Source of the DNA: Fragilaria crotonensis
Lineage: Eukaryota > Bacillariophyta > Fragilariophyceae > Fragilariales > Fragilariaceae
Assembly: GCA_022925895.1 (NCBI GenBank)
Contig: JAKSYS010000091.1
Span: 62,001-126,000 of the forward strand
Direction: 5' to 3'
DNA length: 64,000 nt
The notes below the pieces were generated by a model. It saw nothing but the letters and a program-made list of their open reading frames with translations. It did no database searches and was not told where the DNA came from. This document shows positions 21,902 to 31,409 of this stretch, one piece after another. The stretch's first letter is position 1; every line of letters starts with the position of its first letter. The position numbers and the translations under genes are program-made.

Positions 21902-24900
21902 ATGGTCCTCATAACACCCGCCCCTGAAACGGGTCAACCGTCCCCAGATAACAAGAAGAAGACTCGACTGGAGACTAGCAACGCCAAGGATGCAGGACTC
22001 AGGCGCTTGGTCGAATATTTCGTTGTTGTGTCGTCGATCCCAAACGTCAAGGTTGACGGAGTTCCTGAACTTCAAGAGTCGACTTCCTACGACGGATCAC
22101 GAGAAGGGATAGAATTTGATGATGATGAAGACATCTATGTTGATGATTTTGATTTTCAACCGAAGATCACTGCTCGATTCCCTCTTCAGGATCACCACGA
22201 AAATCCACTACATGAAAGTGTTACATTCTTTTGCTACCCATCTGGCGCGATTCAACTCAGAATGGAGAAGTCGATGCCCAAGGTAGGTCGTTTATTTCGC
22301 CGTTCGATGACTTGAAAGTGTCGGAACGCCCATGAGTCCATGGCTCCACCTTGGTGGCACCATTTGGTATTCCGACACGTAGGATTTGCTCAACGGTCGT
22401 ATCTTTGAGTCACGGTTAAATTTCACAAGGGTGCAGAAGGCGATGGTGTACTCGAGTATTACCTTATCTCACCCATCCAAATTCTCGATGGTATTAGGCT
22501 CACTTCTTTGCCGCCACTGGGGGCAGTGGCAAGCAAATGTATGGAACGTGTCTCACTCTGTGGGAGCCGTACGTCATAACCGCGAAGACGAAGAAAGGTT
22601 CTGATAAAGGCAAGAAGAAGGAAGTCTACCTCCCCAAGTGTCTGGTCTTACTCTCCACCTACCCGTATCTCACGGCATTTAGAGAGTTTTTGACGCAACT
22701 CAATCGCTTATCCAAGATGGGAGAAATGACACTACCCCTCGAGCGCTATATTTGCAACTTTTGCGCCGAAATTCCCGCCCCGGCTCCTGGGGCTTTTGAA
22801 GTCCAAACTACCATTTTGGATTCGGTAATCAAAATCTGGGCTCCTCCTCACAATCAACCGATTGCCTGGGTTGCTTTGCCCTTCTCGCATCTTTTTGAAT
22901 GTTTGGATGTGGACAACATCATCACTGTTTGGCACTGCCTGGCTCTGGAGCGTCAAGTCTTGTTGACCTCGACTCAACTTTCCCTCTTGACTACTTGCAC
23001 CGAAATCTTTATTTCGCTTCTCTTCCCTATGAGATGGTCTCATGCCTACATTCCTGTGCTCCCGCACTTTATGGTGCCGATTCTCTCGGCGCCCATGCCG
23101 TTTTTCTGCGGCATCAACAAGGCTAATTTGGCGAGTGCCCTCTGTGACTTGAGTCCTGACTGTGTGGTTGTCGATTTGGACATGAATCTCGTCACCTTAG
23201 GACCCCAGACTCCTCAATTGCCACCCTTGCCTCCTCAGCTCGAGTCCCTTCTCCGGGCCAGATTGGACGACAATGTCGGTATGGTCTTTCGAGAAGCACG
23301 CTGCCTTACCAGGCATGACAACTACTCGGAACGTGGCTTGCATTTGCCGACGCACACAAAGCAAACCGCCGATGCCATGTGGGAAGGGAAGCTTTGCCTC
23401 TTTGATGAAGCCTTCCATTTAGCGTTTACTCCAGAAGAGAGTAGGAAGAATCTTTTGAATGGCAATGACACCTCTGGCCTTGATGCATCAGAGCGTGACG
23501 GCGATATGTATCGCATGTTGAGTGCAGCTGAAAAGACAAATCTACGCAGTCAATCTCAGTGGGACGCTGTTCAGGAAGCCTTTTTGGATTCCTTTGTCTA
23601 CATGCTTCGAAATTATCGGAAGTATCTTGTATTCCCTTCGAAGGACAACGAAGGGTCGTACGGTGGAGCCGGGTTCCGCTCCATTGACTTTGTGCAGGGA
23701 CAACGCTATGACATGAAAGAATTTTTGGATCAGTTTGTTGCAACTCAAATGTTCGACAACTTTATCACAAAGCGCTTGTACGGTAGCGGTGAGGCCGATG
23801 TGGCCTTCTTCGATATTGCAGTCGATAGATTCCTCAAGACACAGGGAATCTTGTCGAATGTTGACGTTGGTGGGCGATTCCTTCGTGCCAGCGGCAGGCC
23901 TCTCCGACCTGTGCAAAATAAGCCAAATGCCGAACCCCTCATCCAGTCGGCGCGTGTCCACCGTAAGCTGAAAACGATTGTGCCTCCAGAGCCGAGTGCA
24001 GAGGCGTTGCCTCCGATTCCCGTGCAAAAAGCTGACGACCATGTTGAAAATGGTATCGTTATGACAGAAATCACAAGCGGTGATGTTCCAGATGATATCA
24101 GCGTCGGATCGGGGAGCACCCAGGGAACTCACAGCACTCGTGGCACAAGTAAAGGCGTCAACAAGAAAAAGACCCTCCAGGATCAAGCAGCTGAGATCTT
24201 GGAGAAGTCCAAGTACCGGTACACATATCCAACCTTTCCGTCCGAGTTTAACCCAGATTTTTTTGGAGAACCGCGCCCGCTTCCATCGGCTGTCATTGCT
24301 GAATTTGACCGCCAGAAGAAGGATGCAGCTCGATTCCGCCGTAAAGGCACGCAATCGTTGAAAGGAGGAAATCTCAGACGACAGGATTCCGCTGTCGACC
24401 CGGACGTTAAACCAACGCCGGAAGTTGCGACATTTACACTTTTCTTCATGGCCTTCTCTGCTGTGATTGGCAAGGAGTTGATGGACATATCGCAGAATCC
24501 ACTCCTGGCTCAAGATAGGACCATCTTAGCTACGTACACCCACGGCGATGAGGACAGCGTCTATACTGAAACGTCTGTGGCACCAACAGACGACAGTGGC
24601 GACGATTTAGACTACGAGCAAAACAAAGAGGGCGTAGCTGAAATGAAATCCACTCGACCCGATCTTGGAGGTCTCCTAAGTGAAGACGACGACGATGAGG
24701 TGTATGTTGATGCCGCCGAAACCGACTCAAGGGGAGTGGCTGGAAATTCGCGCACAAAAAGCGACGACAGTACGAAGGGAACGGAAGGCGCCACTGAAGA
24801 AACGGCGGATGATGTTTCAGCAGTGACCGAAGATGGAGATTTCGATTCTCCGAAGAAGGTGGAACAAAAGGGCGAACCCGTGCTTGCAAAGCCACCGATG

Positions 24901-25964
24901 AATGGACCGGCACAACCACGAAGTCGTTTCACAACATCGTTGTCGAAGGCACAAATTGAAGAAGCACAGTCGACTGGTCGGGCTCAGTTGGCACTTGCTT
25001 TCGAGATGTTAGCCATGGTGAAGAAACGAGGTCTGAAATCGGATCCAGAGGCTTACCAGTGCTTGGTTGACGCATGCGGTCGCGTTGGCGACACCAAACG
25101 AGCGACAGAACTGCTTTCCAAGATGCACGAAGACGGCATTGTTGCTGACGGTGTCGTCTATTCTTGTCTGGTGTCCGCATTCTCCGCTGAGAGTGCTTGG
25201 AAGATGGCTAGCGGAAGCGTACCTGACGAGGATCTTCCTGAGTGGGCGAACAGTACCGCTGTCGAGGTGGACTGGAACAAACTTAACAGAGATCAATCAT
25301 TCATTGGCTCGGCTCGAGCACAACTAAAGGCCCTCGCAGCTGGTGCTGACGACGATGATGGTGAGGGTGTTACTCCGTACGCTCGGTTGCGAAGTCTTGT
25401 AGCTCGCCGACGGACCATGAACAACCCCCAGGCCCCTAAGGTTGAGACGATCGAGTTCTATGTTACTGAGCCTGTGGAAATGCAGATTGAGCTCGGCGAA
25501 AACTTGCTCGAGATTGTGTACTCCGATATCTCAGTGGATACAGACAACGAAACGTGCCCTCGTTGCAATTACCTCCTTACGGACGAGGATGTCGTCAATG
25601 GATGGACCCCATCAGACAGCCAAGACTACACTACGTGCTGCATGAATTGCCTGCAACGGTTTGTTCCACACTTCCGCGTTCAAAGTACCTCACCCACCTT
25701 TATGGGCTCCAAGGGACCTGCATCTCCTCTCATGTGTGAACGGTTGTCTCCGTGGGTGTTACAAAGGAGATTCGCACCGTCATGGCTGATCGCGAAGGTA
25801 TTGAAAATCTCCTGAGTCCTCAGTGGCGTGAAGGTGAAAACAAGAACGCTGTCCTCTGGTGGAATCTTGTTCTTTCGTGCATGAGGTATAGATTGCCTTT
25901 CACTTTTCTATTGCAAGGAAGCTTCGAACAAAACTTGATCGCTCCTATGCCCGAGCAAGATTAG
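21902..25964 (+). CDS. DENN-domain protein with a PPR segment (Rab GEF type), one apparent frame change
   Basis: Exon 1 is 21902-22282, intron 22283-22497 (GT-AG), exon 2 from 22498. The join reads MPKAHFFAATGGSGKQMYGT, a classic uDENN segment. Then come cDENN (SHLFECLDVDNIITVWHCLA to CVVVDLDMN) and dDENN (DSFVYMLRNYRKYLVFPS to FDNFITKRLYGS). A single pentatricopeptide pair lies near 25000-25190 (AYQCLVDACGRVGDTKRA, VVYSCLVSAFS), as in the DENND4 group. DENN proteins are exchange factors for Rab GTPases in membrane traffic. Near 25770 the protein leaves frame after SPWVL; the next frame carries the expected C-terminus (KEIRTVMADREGIENLLSPQ to IAPMPEQD, stop 25964). One A missing in the run CAAAGG would explain this, as a sequencing error or a real mutation. 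Acidic linkers lie between dDENN and PPR. Confidence 0.9.
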
Positions 25965-26027
25965 TCAGAATAACAATAACGCGACAAGTGGCTCTGATTT
26001 TTATAGTTGTGTCGACGCCTATTTCTA

Positions 26028-27356
26028 TCATGATGAACGCTCGTCATCGTCGTCCGAGAAGATTCCTATTTGTGAATACACTTGGCCGATCTTGTCGTAT
26101 TGGTCAATAATGCGAAGCATTATGTTCTTTCTTTCGTCCTCTTCCAATCCATCCAAAAAGAACGGATCATCACGTGCTGGTAAGACAATTCCAAATCGAT
26201 CGCCGTATGTGTTAACTAAACGCCGAGCAGACTCCATTTGCTTCGTCATACCGGCCCCACTAGTGGTGATGTAACCCCGTACATCCATGGCGGGGGCGAC
26301 ATATTGACCTTCATTGACAGAGCCTGGATCTTCAATCGGAATAGTGAAGCCACTTACCACCACATTAACGTCTGGGAACACGTAACTGAGCGTTCCGTGA
26401 GTATGGCCTGGGGTGTAAACAGCGAGGAGACGCTTCCCCTCTTCTCTTTTTCGAATTGCTTCTGGAGTGTACTCATCATCATCCAAAACGGTGGCTTCGT
26501 CCTTATCTTCTGGAGGCAAAATTCCTTTGCGTAACATGGTCTTGACGGCTTGTGCGTCCCATTCCCTAGTGATAAGCGGCCGACCTGTCTCCTCAAAAGC
26601 ACCATCCTTGTCACTCCATGCCCAGGGTCCGTACCCATTTAGCTTTTGTGACACCAGTTGAGTGCAGTCACGCGGAATGTCCAGACGATATCCGACCACC
26701 TTCAGATCCGGAAAGACTGCGATCCAATCCCGGAGACATGAGACGCGAGTTGTATAGACACTTGGCCCTTCGTCGTAATGGACTCCGGTGCGACTTGTCA
26801 TTATGATTGCCACAAGCGTTCCCGATGGTCCCATGAATCGACGAATTAGTGCGGCAAGTCTATCGGAATAGGGGGGTATATCTGTCATGACATAGTGTTG
26901 TGCTTGGTTCGATGCAGCAGGGATCAACTGACCTTCTTCGTTCAGCTCAGTTGACGGGGGAGACAGTGCCACGAGATACCGAATAGGATCAAACGAACCG
27001 GCGGTGGACTTGGTCACAATTTGGGCCACACCGGGAAGAGTATTGACTGGCACAAGCTCAGTCTTGAATTGATCCCTCTGTGCTTCTTCCATAGTTTCAC
27101 TTACACTCACACCTGTCGTGGGGAGGAGAATATCCGCCCTTTGCTCGTCTAGGGAGAGTTTCTCGTCATTATCGACTGAGGATTTTTGTCGATTAGCCGC
27201 GTCGAAAAGAGATTCAACAAGTTTTGCTTCGTCGGGAACAAGTTCAGAATTACTTTTCAAGCCTGCATTTCGTGAACTCCTACATGTGAAGGCGGTTGGT
27301 GGAAACGTTTGGAGGAAGGCAGAAGCAACAGAAACTCCGAGGATAAGATGCCGCAT
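26028..27356 (-). CDS. MBL-fold-like protein with degenerate metal site, probably plastid-targeted
   Basis: 442 residues, single exon. The start has a hydrophobic stretch (LILGVSVASAFLQTFP) and then PPTAFTCRSSRN, which could be a signal peptide followed by a plastid transit sequence with an ASAF-like cleavage site. The core has metallo-beta-lactamase-fold features: VYTPGHTHGTLSYVFPDVNV followed by VVVSGFTIP in the place of the later ligands. The first ligand motif, normally HxHxDH, reads TGVHYDEGPSVY and so keeps only part of it. Either an unusual hydrolase or a catalytically changed member. It is divergently arranged with the next gene, with 579 bp between starts. Confidence 0.65.
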   Translation of the reverse strand: MRHLILGVSVASAFLQTFPPTAFTCRSSRNAGLKSNSELVPDEAKLVESLFDAANRQKSSVDNDEKLSLDEQRADILLPTTGVSVSETMEEAQRDQFKTELVPVNTLPGVAQIVTKSTAGSFDPIRYLVALSPPSTELNEEGQLIPAASNQAQHYVMTDIPPYSDRLAALIRRFMGPSGTLVAIIMTSRTGVHYDEGPSVYTTRVSCLRDWIAVFPDLKVVGYRLDIPRDCTQLVSQKLNGYGPWAWSDKDGAFEETGRPLITREWDAQAVKTMLRKGILPPEDKDEATVLDDDEYTPEAIRKREEGKRLLAVYTPGHTHGTLSYVFPDVNVVVSGFTIPIEDPGSVNEGQYVAPAMDVRGYITTSGAGMTKQMESARRLVNTYGDRFGIVLPARDDPFFLDGLEEDERKNIMLRIIDQYDKIGQVYSQIGIFSDDDDERSS

Positions 27357-27935
27357 GGTTGTTCGTACCGGTAGCAGAAAATTAATCTTACATTTCTACC
27401 ACCAGGAAATGTGATCAAATGTGTTTCCGACGATACGGAGATAAATGGCTGCAACTCTACACAAGAAGGCATGTACGACAAGCATCAAGCACCATAGATC
27501 ATAGTACATAGGGAGAGGGATATCGAAGTCCATCTGGACCCGGGCTGTACTTGTAGAGTGTAGTGTGGTAGTAGTAGTACCGTACGCATAGCAGTGAAGG
27601 ATTCTACGGTAGTACAAGTAGCAGAGAGCAGAGTAGCTCCATCAGTGTTCTGAAATGCGCATTGTTCTGTGAGCAAACCAGAGACTATTGAAGTGAAGAT
27701 ATTGGATATACTACTACTATTGGATAAGCTGGCATAGCTTCGTTCCAATTTGCACATAAGCGTTCTGTTCTTCCCTTTGCGTGCAGCGCCCATCTTTCTG
27801 TGAATCACTTCGCGACCGCCATTGTTAACCGCTGGGTGAGAAGCTTGACCTCGATCTGTGACTGCGTTTGATCGCTGGTGTCGATCAGGTACTTGAGGTG
27901 CATAGCACAGATTGTCCTTTACAAAAACTCTAAGC
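27357..27935. other. divergent intergenic region
   Basis: Between two divergent starts; presumably holds both promoters. GTAC/TAGTAGTAGTAC-type repeats near 27560-27620. The long minus-strand frame through it (27485-28000) is a shadow. Confidence 0.4.
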
Positions 27936-28649
27936 ATGGGCAGAGTTACCATCTTTCTGATTTTCACCCTCTCCCTGTTGGGCGCCACGCTGGCATTCAT
28001 CCCCTCTCAAAGTGCTCGCTCCCCCCTCTTCCTTTCGAAATCCACTCGAAATAGTCCGCGCTTCTCAGAAGAGGAAGTTCGATCGAGTGCGGCCAACTCG
28101 GAGCCAACGAAAACTCTGTTGCAACGAATCGATGATGCTGGCATGTCGTTGAAGCCAAAAGCGATGGAAGCCAAGGAGAAGTTGACAGGCATGAGGAAGC
28201 CCTCGAAGAAACTGAAGTATACACTGCAATCGTGTTTCTACTTTGGTCTCTTCATCGTATATCGTGCCTATCGAGGCTTCTTTGTCATTTTGCCGGCCGT
28301 TTTCAGAGAGGTATACTCTACGATGGAGAAGACTGTCCAGAGTCCGTTTAGCGACCTAGACGAACCCGTCGACCTCGATGTCAACCCAAAGACCGGGAAG
28401 TCACGTCTTCGTACTGTCGTGACGGTATCAATCTTGGCCGGCATTGTCACTATCAGTTACACCTTATCGGGAGCGATGCGGGTGCTGGGTAGCTTCTTCA
28501 GAACAATTTCCAAAACGAGTTCACCCTCCATGTCGTTCCAAGCGGCTGCGAATGAGATGGAAACGAATGAATCCAAAATAATGAATCTTGCCAAGAAGAG
28601 GGGGACTTCGAAGATTAATGGTGACCCACTTGACAGCTTGACACCATAA
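27936..28649 (+). CDS. plastid-targeted membrane protein of unknown function
   Basis: 237 residues from ATG 27936. The N-terminus RVTIFLIFTLSLLGATLAF is a signal peptide ending in a TLAFIPS motif, close to the ASAFxP cleavage signature of proteins imported into diatom plastids. A Ser/Arg-rich transit-like stretch follows. Two hydrophobic segments are visible: CFYFGLFIVYRAYRGFFVIL (about residues 100-120) and VTVSILAGIVTISYTL (about 170-190). No family recognised. Likely an inner plastid or thylakoid membrane protein. Single exon, divergent from the MBL-like gene. Confidence 0.7.
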   Translation: MGRVTIFLIFTLSLLGATLAFIPSQSARSPLFLSKSTRNSPRFSEEEVRSSAANSEPTKTLLQRIDDAGMSLKPKAMEAKEKLTGMRKPSKKLKYTLQSCFYFGLFIVYRAYRGFFVILPAVFREVYSTMEKTVQSPFSDLDEPVDLDVNPKTGKSRLRTVVTVSILAGIVTISYTLSGAMRVLGSFFRTISKTSSPSMSFQAAANEMETNESKIMNLAKKRGTSKINGDPLDSLTP

Positions 28650-28903
28650 ATCGTGCTTTTCAAATTGTTAGTCATGATCGAAAGATCAAACGGTATCTAT
28701 AATTCGCAATTCATTCTATATATGAATAGTGTACTAAGTGGTAGAATATTCCAGCCCTGTGTAGAATGCGGATCTTCCCAAAGGATAAAGTTTCATATTC
28801 AAATCGTCAATACTCCTATATTGTTGGGAAGCACTTCGCGGATTGAATTACGTCCATGAAGTGGCATACTTTGAAATAGTAATTGCGCAGTCGCCCTACT
28901 ATG

Positions 28904-30544
28904 TTACAGATCAGCAATGTACGGCTTGAGAGACTCATTGCGGTACGGCTGTTGAAGTTTCTGGATCGCACGGATTTCAATCTTTTGCACTTGGTCCCGC
29001 TCGACCTTGAACTTCTTGGCGATGTCCTCCAAGGTAGCTGGCGTTCCATTGTCCAACCCGAAGCGTAATCGAATGACGGCCTGTTCTCTCGGACTTAGTG
29101 TTCGAATCAAACGCCGTACATCTTCTTTCAACATTTGTGTGTTAGCAAGCTCCACCGGAGAATGGCTGGGGTCCTTGACAAGCTCTTGTACCTCAGGGTC
29201 GTTGGCGCTATTATCACCAGCCTTGTTGAACTTGACCTTCTTGTCCAACGATGTCACTTCCTGAAGAGCTCGTCGGTAGAACTCTAACTTTTCAACAGTA
29301 ATACCAACCTTGGCAGCCACTTCATGGTCACGAGGTCGGCGGCCTAATTCATCTTGCAGAACACGCTCATGAATTCGAATGTCATTTATCTTTTTCATGG
29401 CGCTCGCAGGAAGACGCATAGGACGAGACTGTTCCGAAACATTCTTGTGAATCATTTTACGAATCCACCATACAGCATATGATGAAAAGCGAAAGCCCTT
29501 GTCGGGATCAAATTTTTCAGTCGCACGCGAGAGTCCAATAATGCCTTCTTGGCAGGCATCTTGAAAACTAATTTCGGGTCGGTTCTTCTTGACCGTTTGA
29601 CGTGCCACAGTAACGACGAGTCGAAGATTTGCCTCCACAAGAGCAGCCTTGGCTTTTTGGGATCGACGCACTTGTGCTCTCAAGTCCGAAACTGTAGTAT
29701 TCAAGCAAGCGGCCCATTCAGTAAACGTTGGAGGACTGAGGAGAATAGTGAGTTAGCGTACTTGTGACATGGACAAGAAGAGAATTAGTTCATCATTTCG
29801 TTACACTTACCGCAGCAAATCCTGTTCCAGCTCGAGTCGCCTCTGCTCCCAATGTCCAAGAATTTGAATTTGCTTTCCGAGGATGCTTTCATCTTCTGCA
29901 CTCAAAACTTGATGGTTCGCAAGCGATTTGACGTATTGCTTGATCGTATCTTGACCTGTCTCCATCACATTCGCCGTCACTTTTCCCTTTTTGGGTCCAC
30001 CTCGAACCCGCTCTAGGTTTGAGTCGCTCTTATTGTTGACCTTCGAGACAGCATCAGAGGCTTCACGCAAATCTTCATCAGAAAGCTTTGCAAATACTGT
30101 TTTCTTATCAGCCACCTGTTCATCGCCACCAACAGGAAGTTGAGGCGATTCGTCGCTCAAAAGCCTAGCTATCTTCTCCGTTAATTGAAGCTGCTCCGAT
30201 ATGGTGGGCAGCGTTGCCGGGTTTGCAGTTCGAATTTCCTGTACAGTAGGCAACAGTCTGCCCATCAATTTGGTTTCTTCATATGCTGCATAGCGCGGAG
30301 TAAACTGTCTCGAAGCAGTTCGGTGTTTGACAGCATCGAGAGTTCGATCCCGTCCTTGGACTACAGTGGCAACTTTATGTTGAGTGCGAGTGGCAAAAAG
30401 GGGAGTGTTCTGAGGATGCTTCATCGGTGACGGGTGGAAGGCCAGCGAGTACTCATACGGGACAATCATTAATATTAGCGATGAGAATGCAAGGGGCGTA
30501 CTGCGCCGTCTCCGCTTGCGGTGTGATCGGTCAGGAGAGTTCAT
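28904..30544 (-). CDS. plastid RNA polymerase sigma-70 factor (2 exons)
   Basis: Exon 1 is 30544-29811 and exon 2 is 29735-28904, with a 75-bp GT-AG intron; 521 residues. The join restores LRPPTFTEWAACLNTT, matching sigma region 1.2. Region 2 has LVEANLRLVVTVARQ, DACQEGIIGLSRATEKFDPD and FSSYAVWWIRKMIHKNV; region 3 follows; region 4 has LSPREQAVIRLRFGLD and LEDIAKKFKVERDQVQKIEI, the -35-binding helix-turn-helix. The first 40 residues hold a hydrophobic stretch ending SLAFHPS, an ASAF-like plastid signal behind a basic leader. The long N-terminal extension is normal for plastid sigma factors. It directs the bacterial-type plastid polymerase. Confidence 0.92.
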
Positions 30545-31409
30545 TGTACTATGAATAAGCCGTTGTGTTGTCTTGTGAAAGAAGTTAGTTGAGCGTGCAA
30601 AGTGTTGGAGAGGGGTTGTTCTTTTAGTAGTAGGGGAATGTAATATAGTATGTATGATGTATGATGTATGACTAATTTACCAACTGGTGGCCATCAACTC
30701 ACAGCACCTTGCGTGTCCTACCGGTACTTACTTTGTGGGGCTCTGAAGGGCTTCTTATCTAACGTCAGTGATCTGCCTTTCCTCGATTGTGATTCGTTAA
30801 TCAATTTGTTCTGACGCGATTCGGATGTTGTCGCCGAGAAATCTGCTGACCTTGTGTGAAGTTGCAATCCTTTAGTCTGTGCGATGGGATTGTCTATGGA
30901 TGCGAATTCCCGACACATCAAAGCTTATCTCTGTGTCTGTGCACCATTTTCTATACGAGGACGTGTGTATTACTACGCGAAGTTTTAAATCTTGCGTCTC
31001 ACCCGTCACCCGTCTGCACCTTTACTGTTGCCGACGGTCATGGTACGGTACCGTAACGGTGCTTGAGTACTGCGTACTGCAGTACTGCAGTACTCCAGTA
31101 CTCCAGTACGAATTACGTACTCCGAGTATGTCGTATGTCATATATCATATATCCCATCCACCTATGACATCAGCATTCGCAGGTATATGAGAATTATACG
31201 TACCGGTAGCAGTATGTACTACGTTAGTGAAGAAGACCTACTGTAGTTCTGTCACATTGGGCCAGTACTACGGTAGACCGTATTGCAGTACGGAGTACTG
31301 AACTACTCTGCACTCTGCACTCTGCATTCTGCATGCAACAGAAAGTGCATTTGTCTCAGAGAAATTCCGCCGATGCTCATTCCGGCTATGTTACCCTTCG
31401 CCAATTGCA
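30545..31409. other. divergent intergenic region with GTAC-rich palindromic tract
   Basis: Lies between the divergent sigma-factor and nibrin genes. Around 31040-31310 it is packed with GTAC and related short palindromes (for example GTACTGCAGTACTGCAGTAC and GTACTCCAGTAC). No gene recognised. Confidence 0.55.

Noticed and set aside
23542-24513. 323-codon minus-strand frame
   Set aside because: Antisense shadow of the DENN gene; the plus strand carries clear DENN domains.
27485-28000. 171-codon minus-strand frame between the MBL-like gene and the plastid membrane protein
   Set aside because: Runs into the signal-peptide region of the plus-strand gene; low-complexity, no domain.
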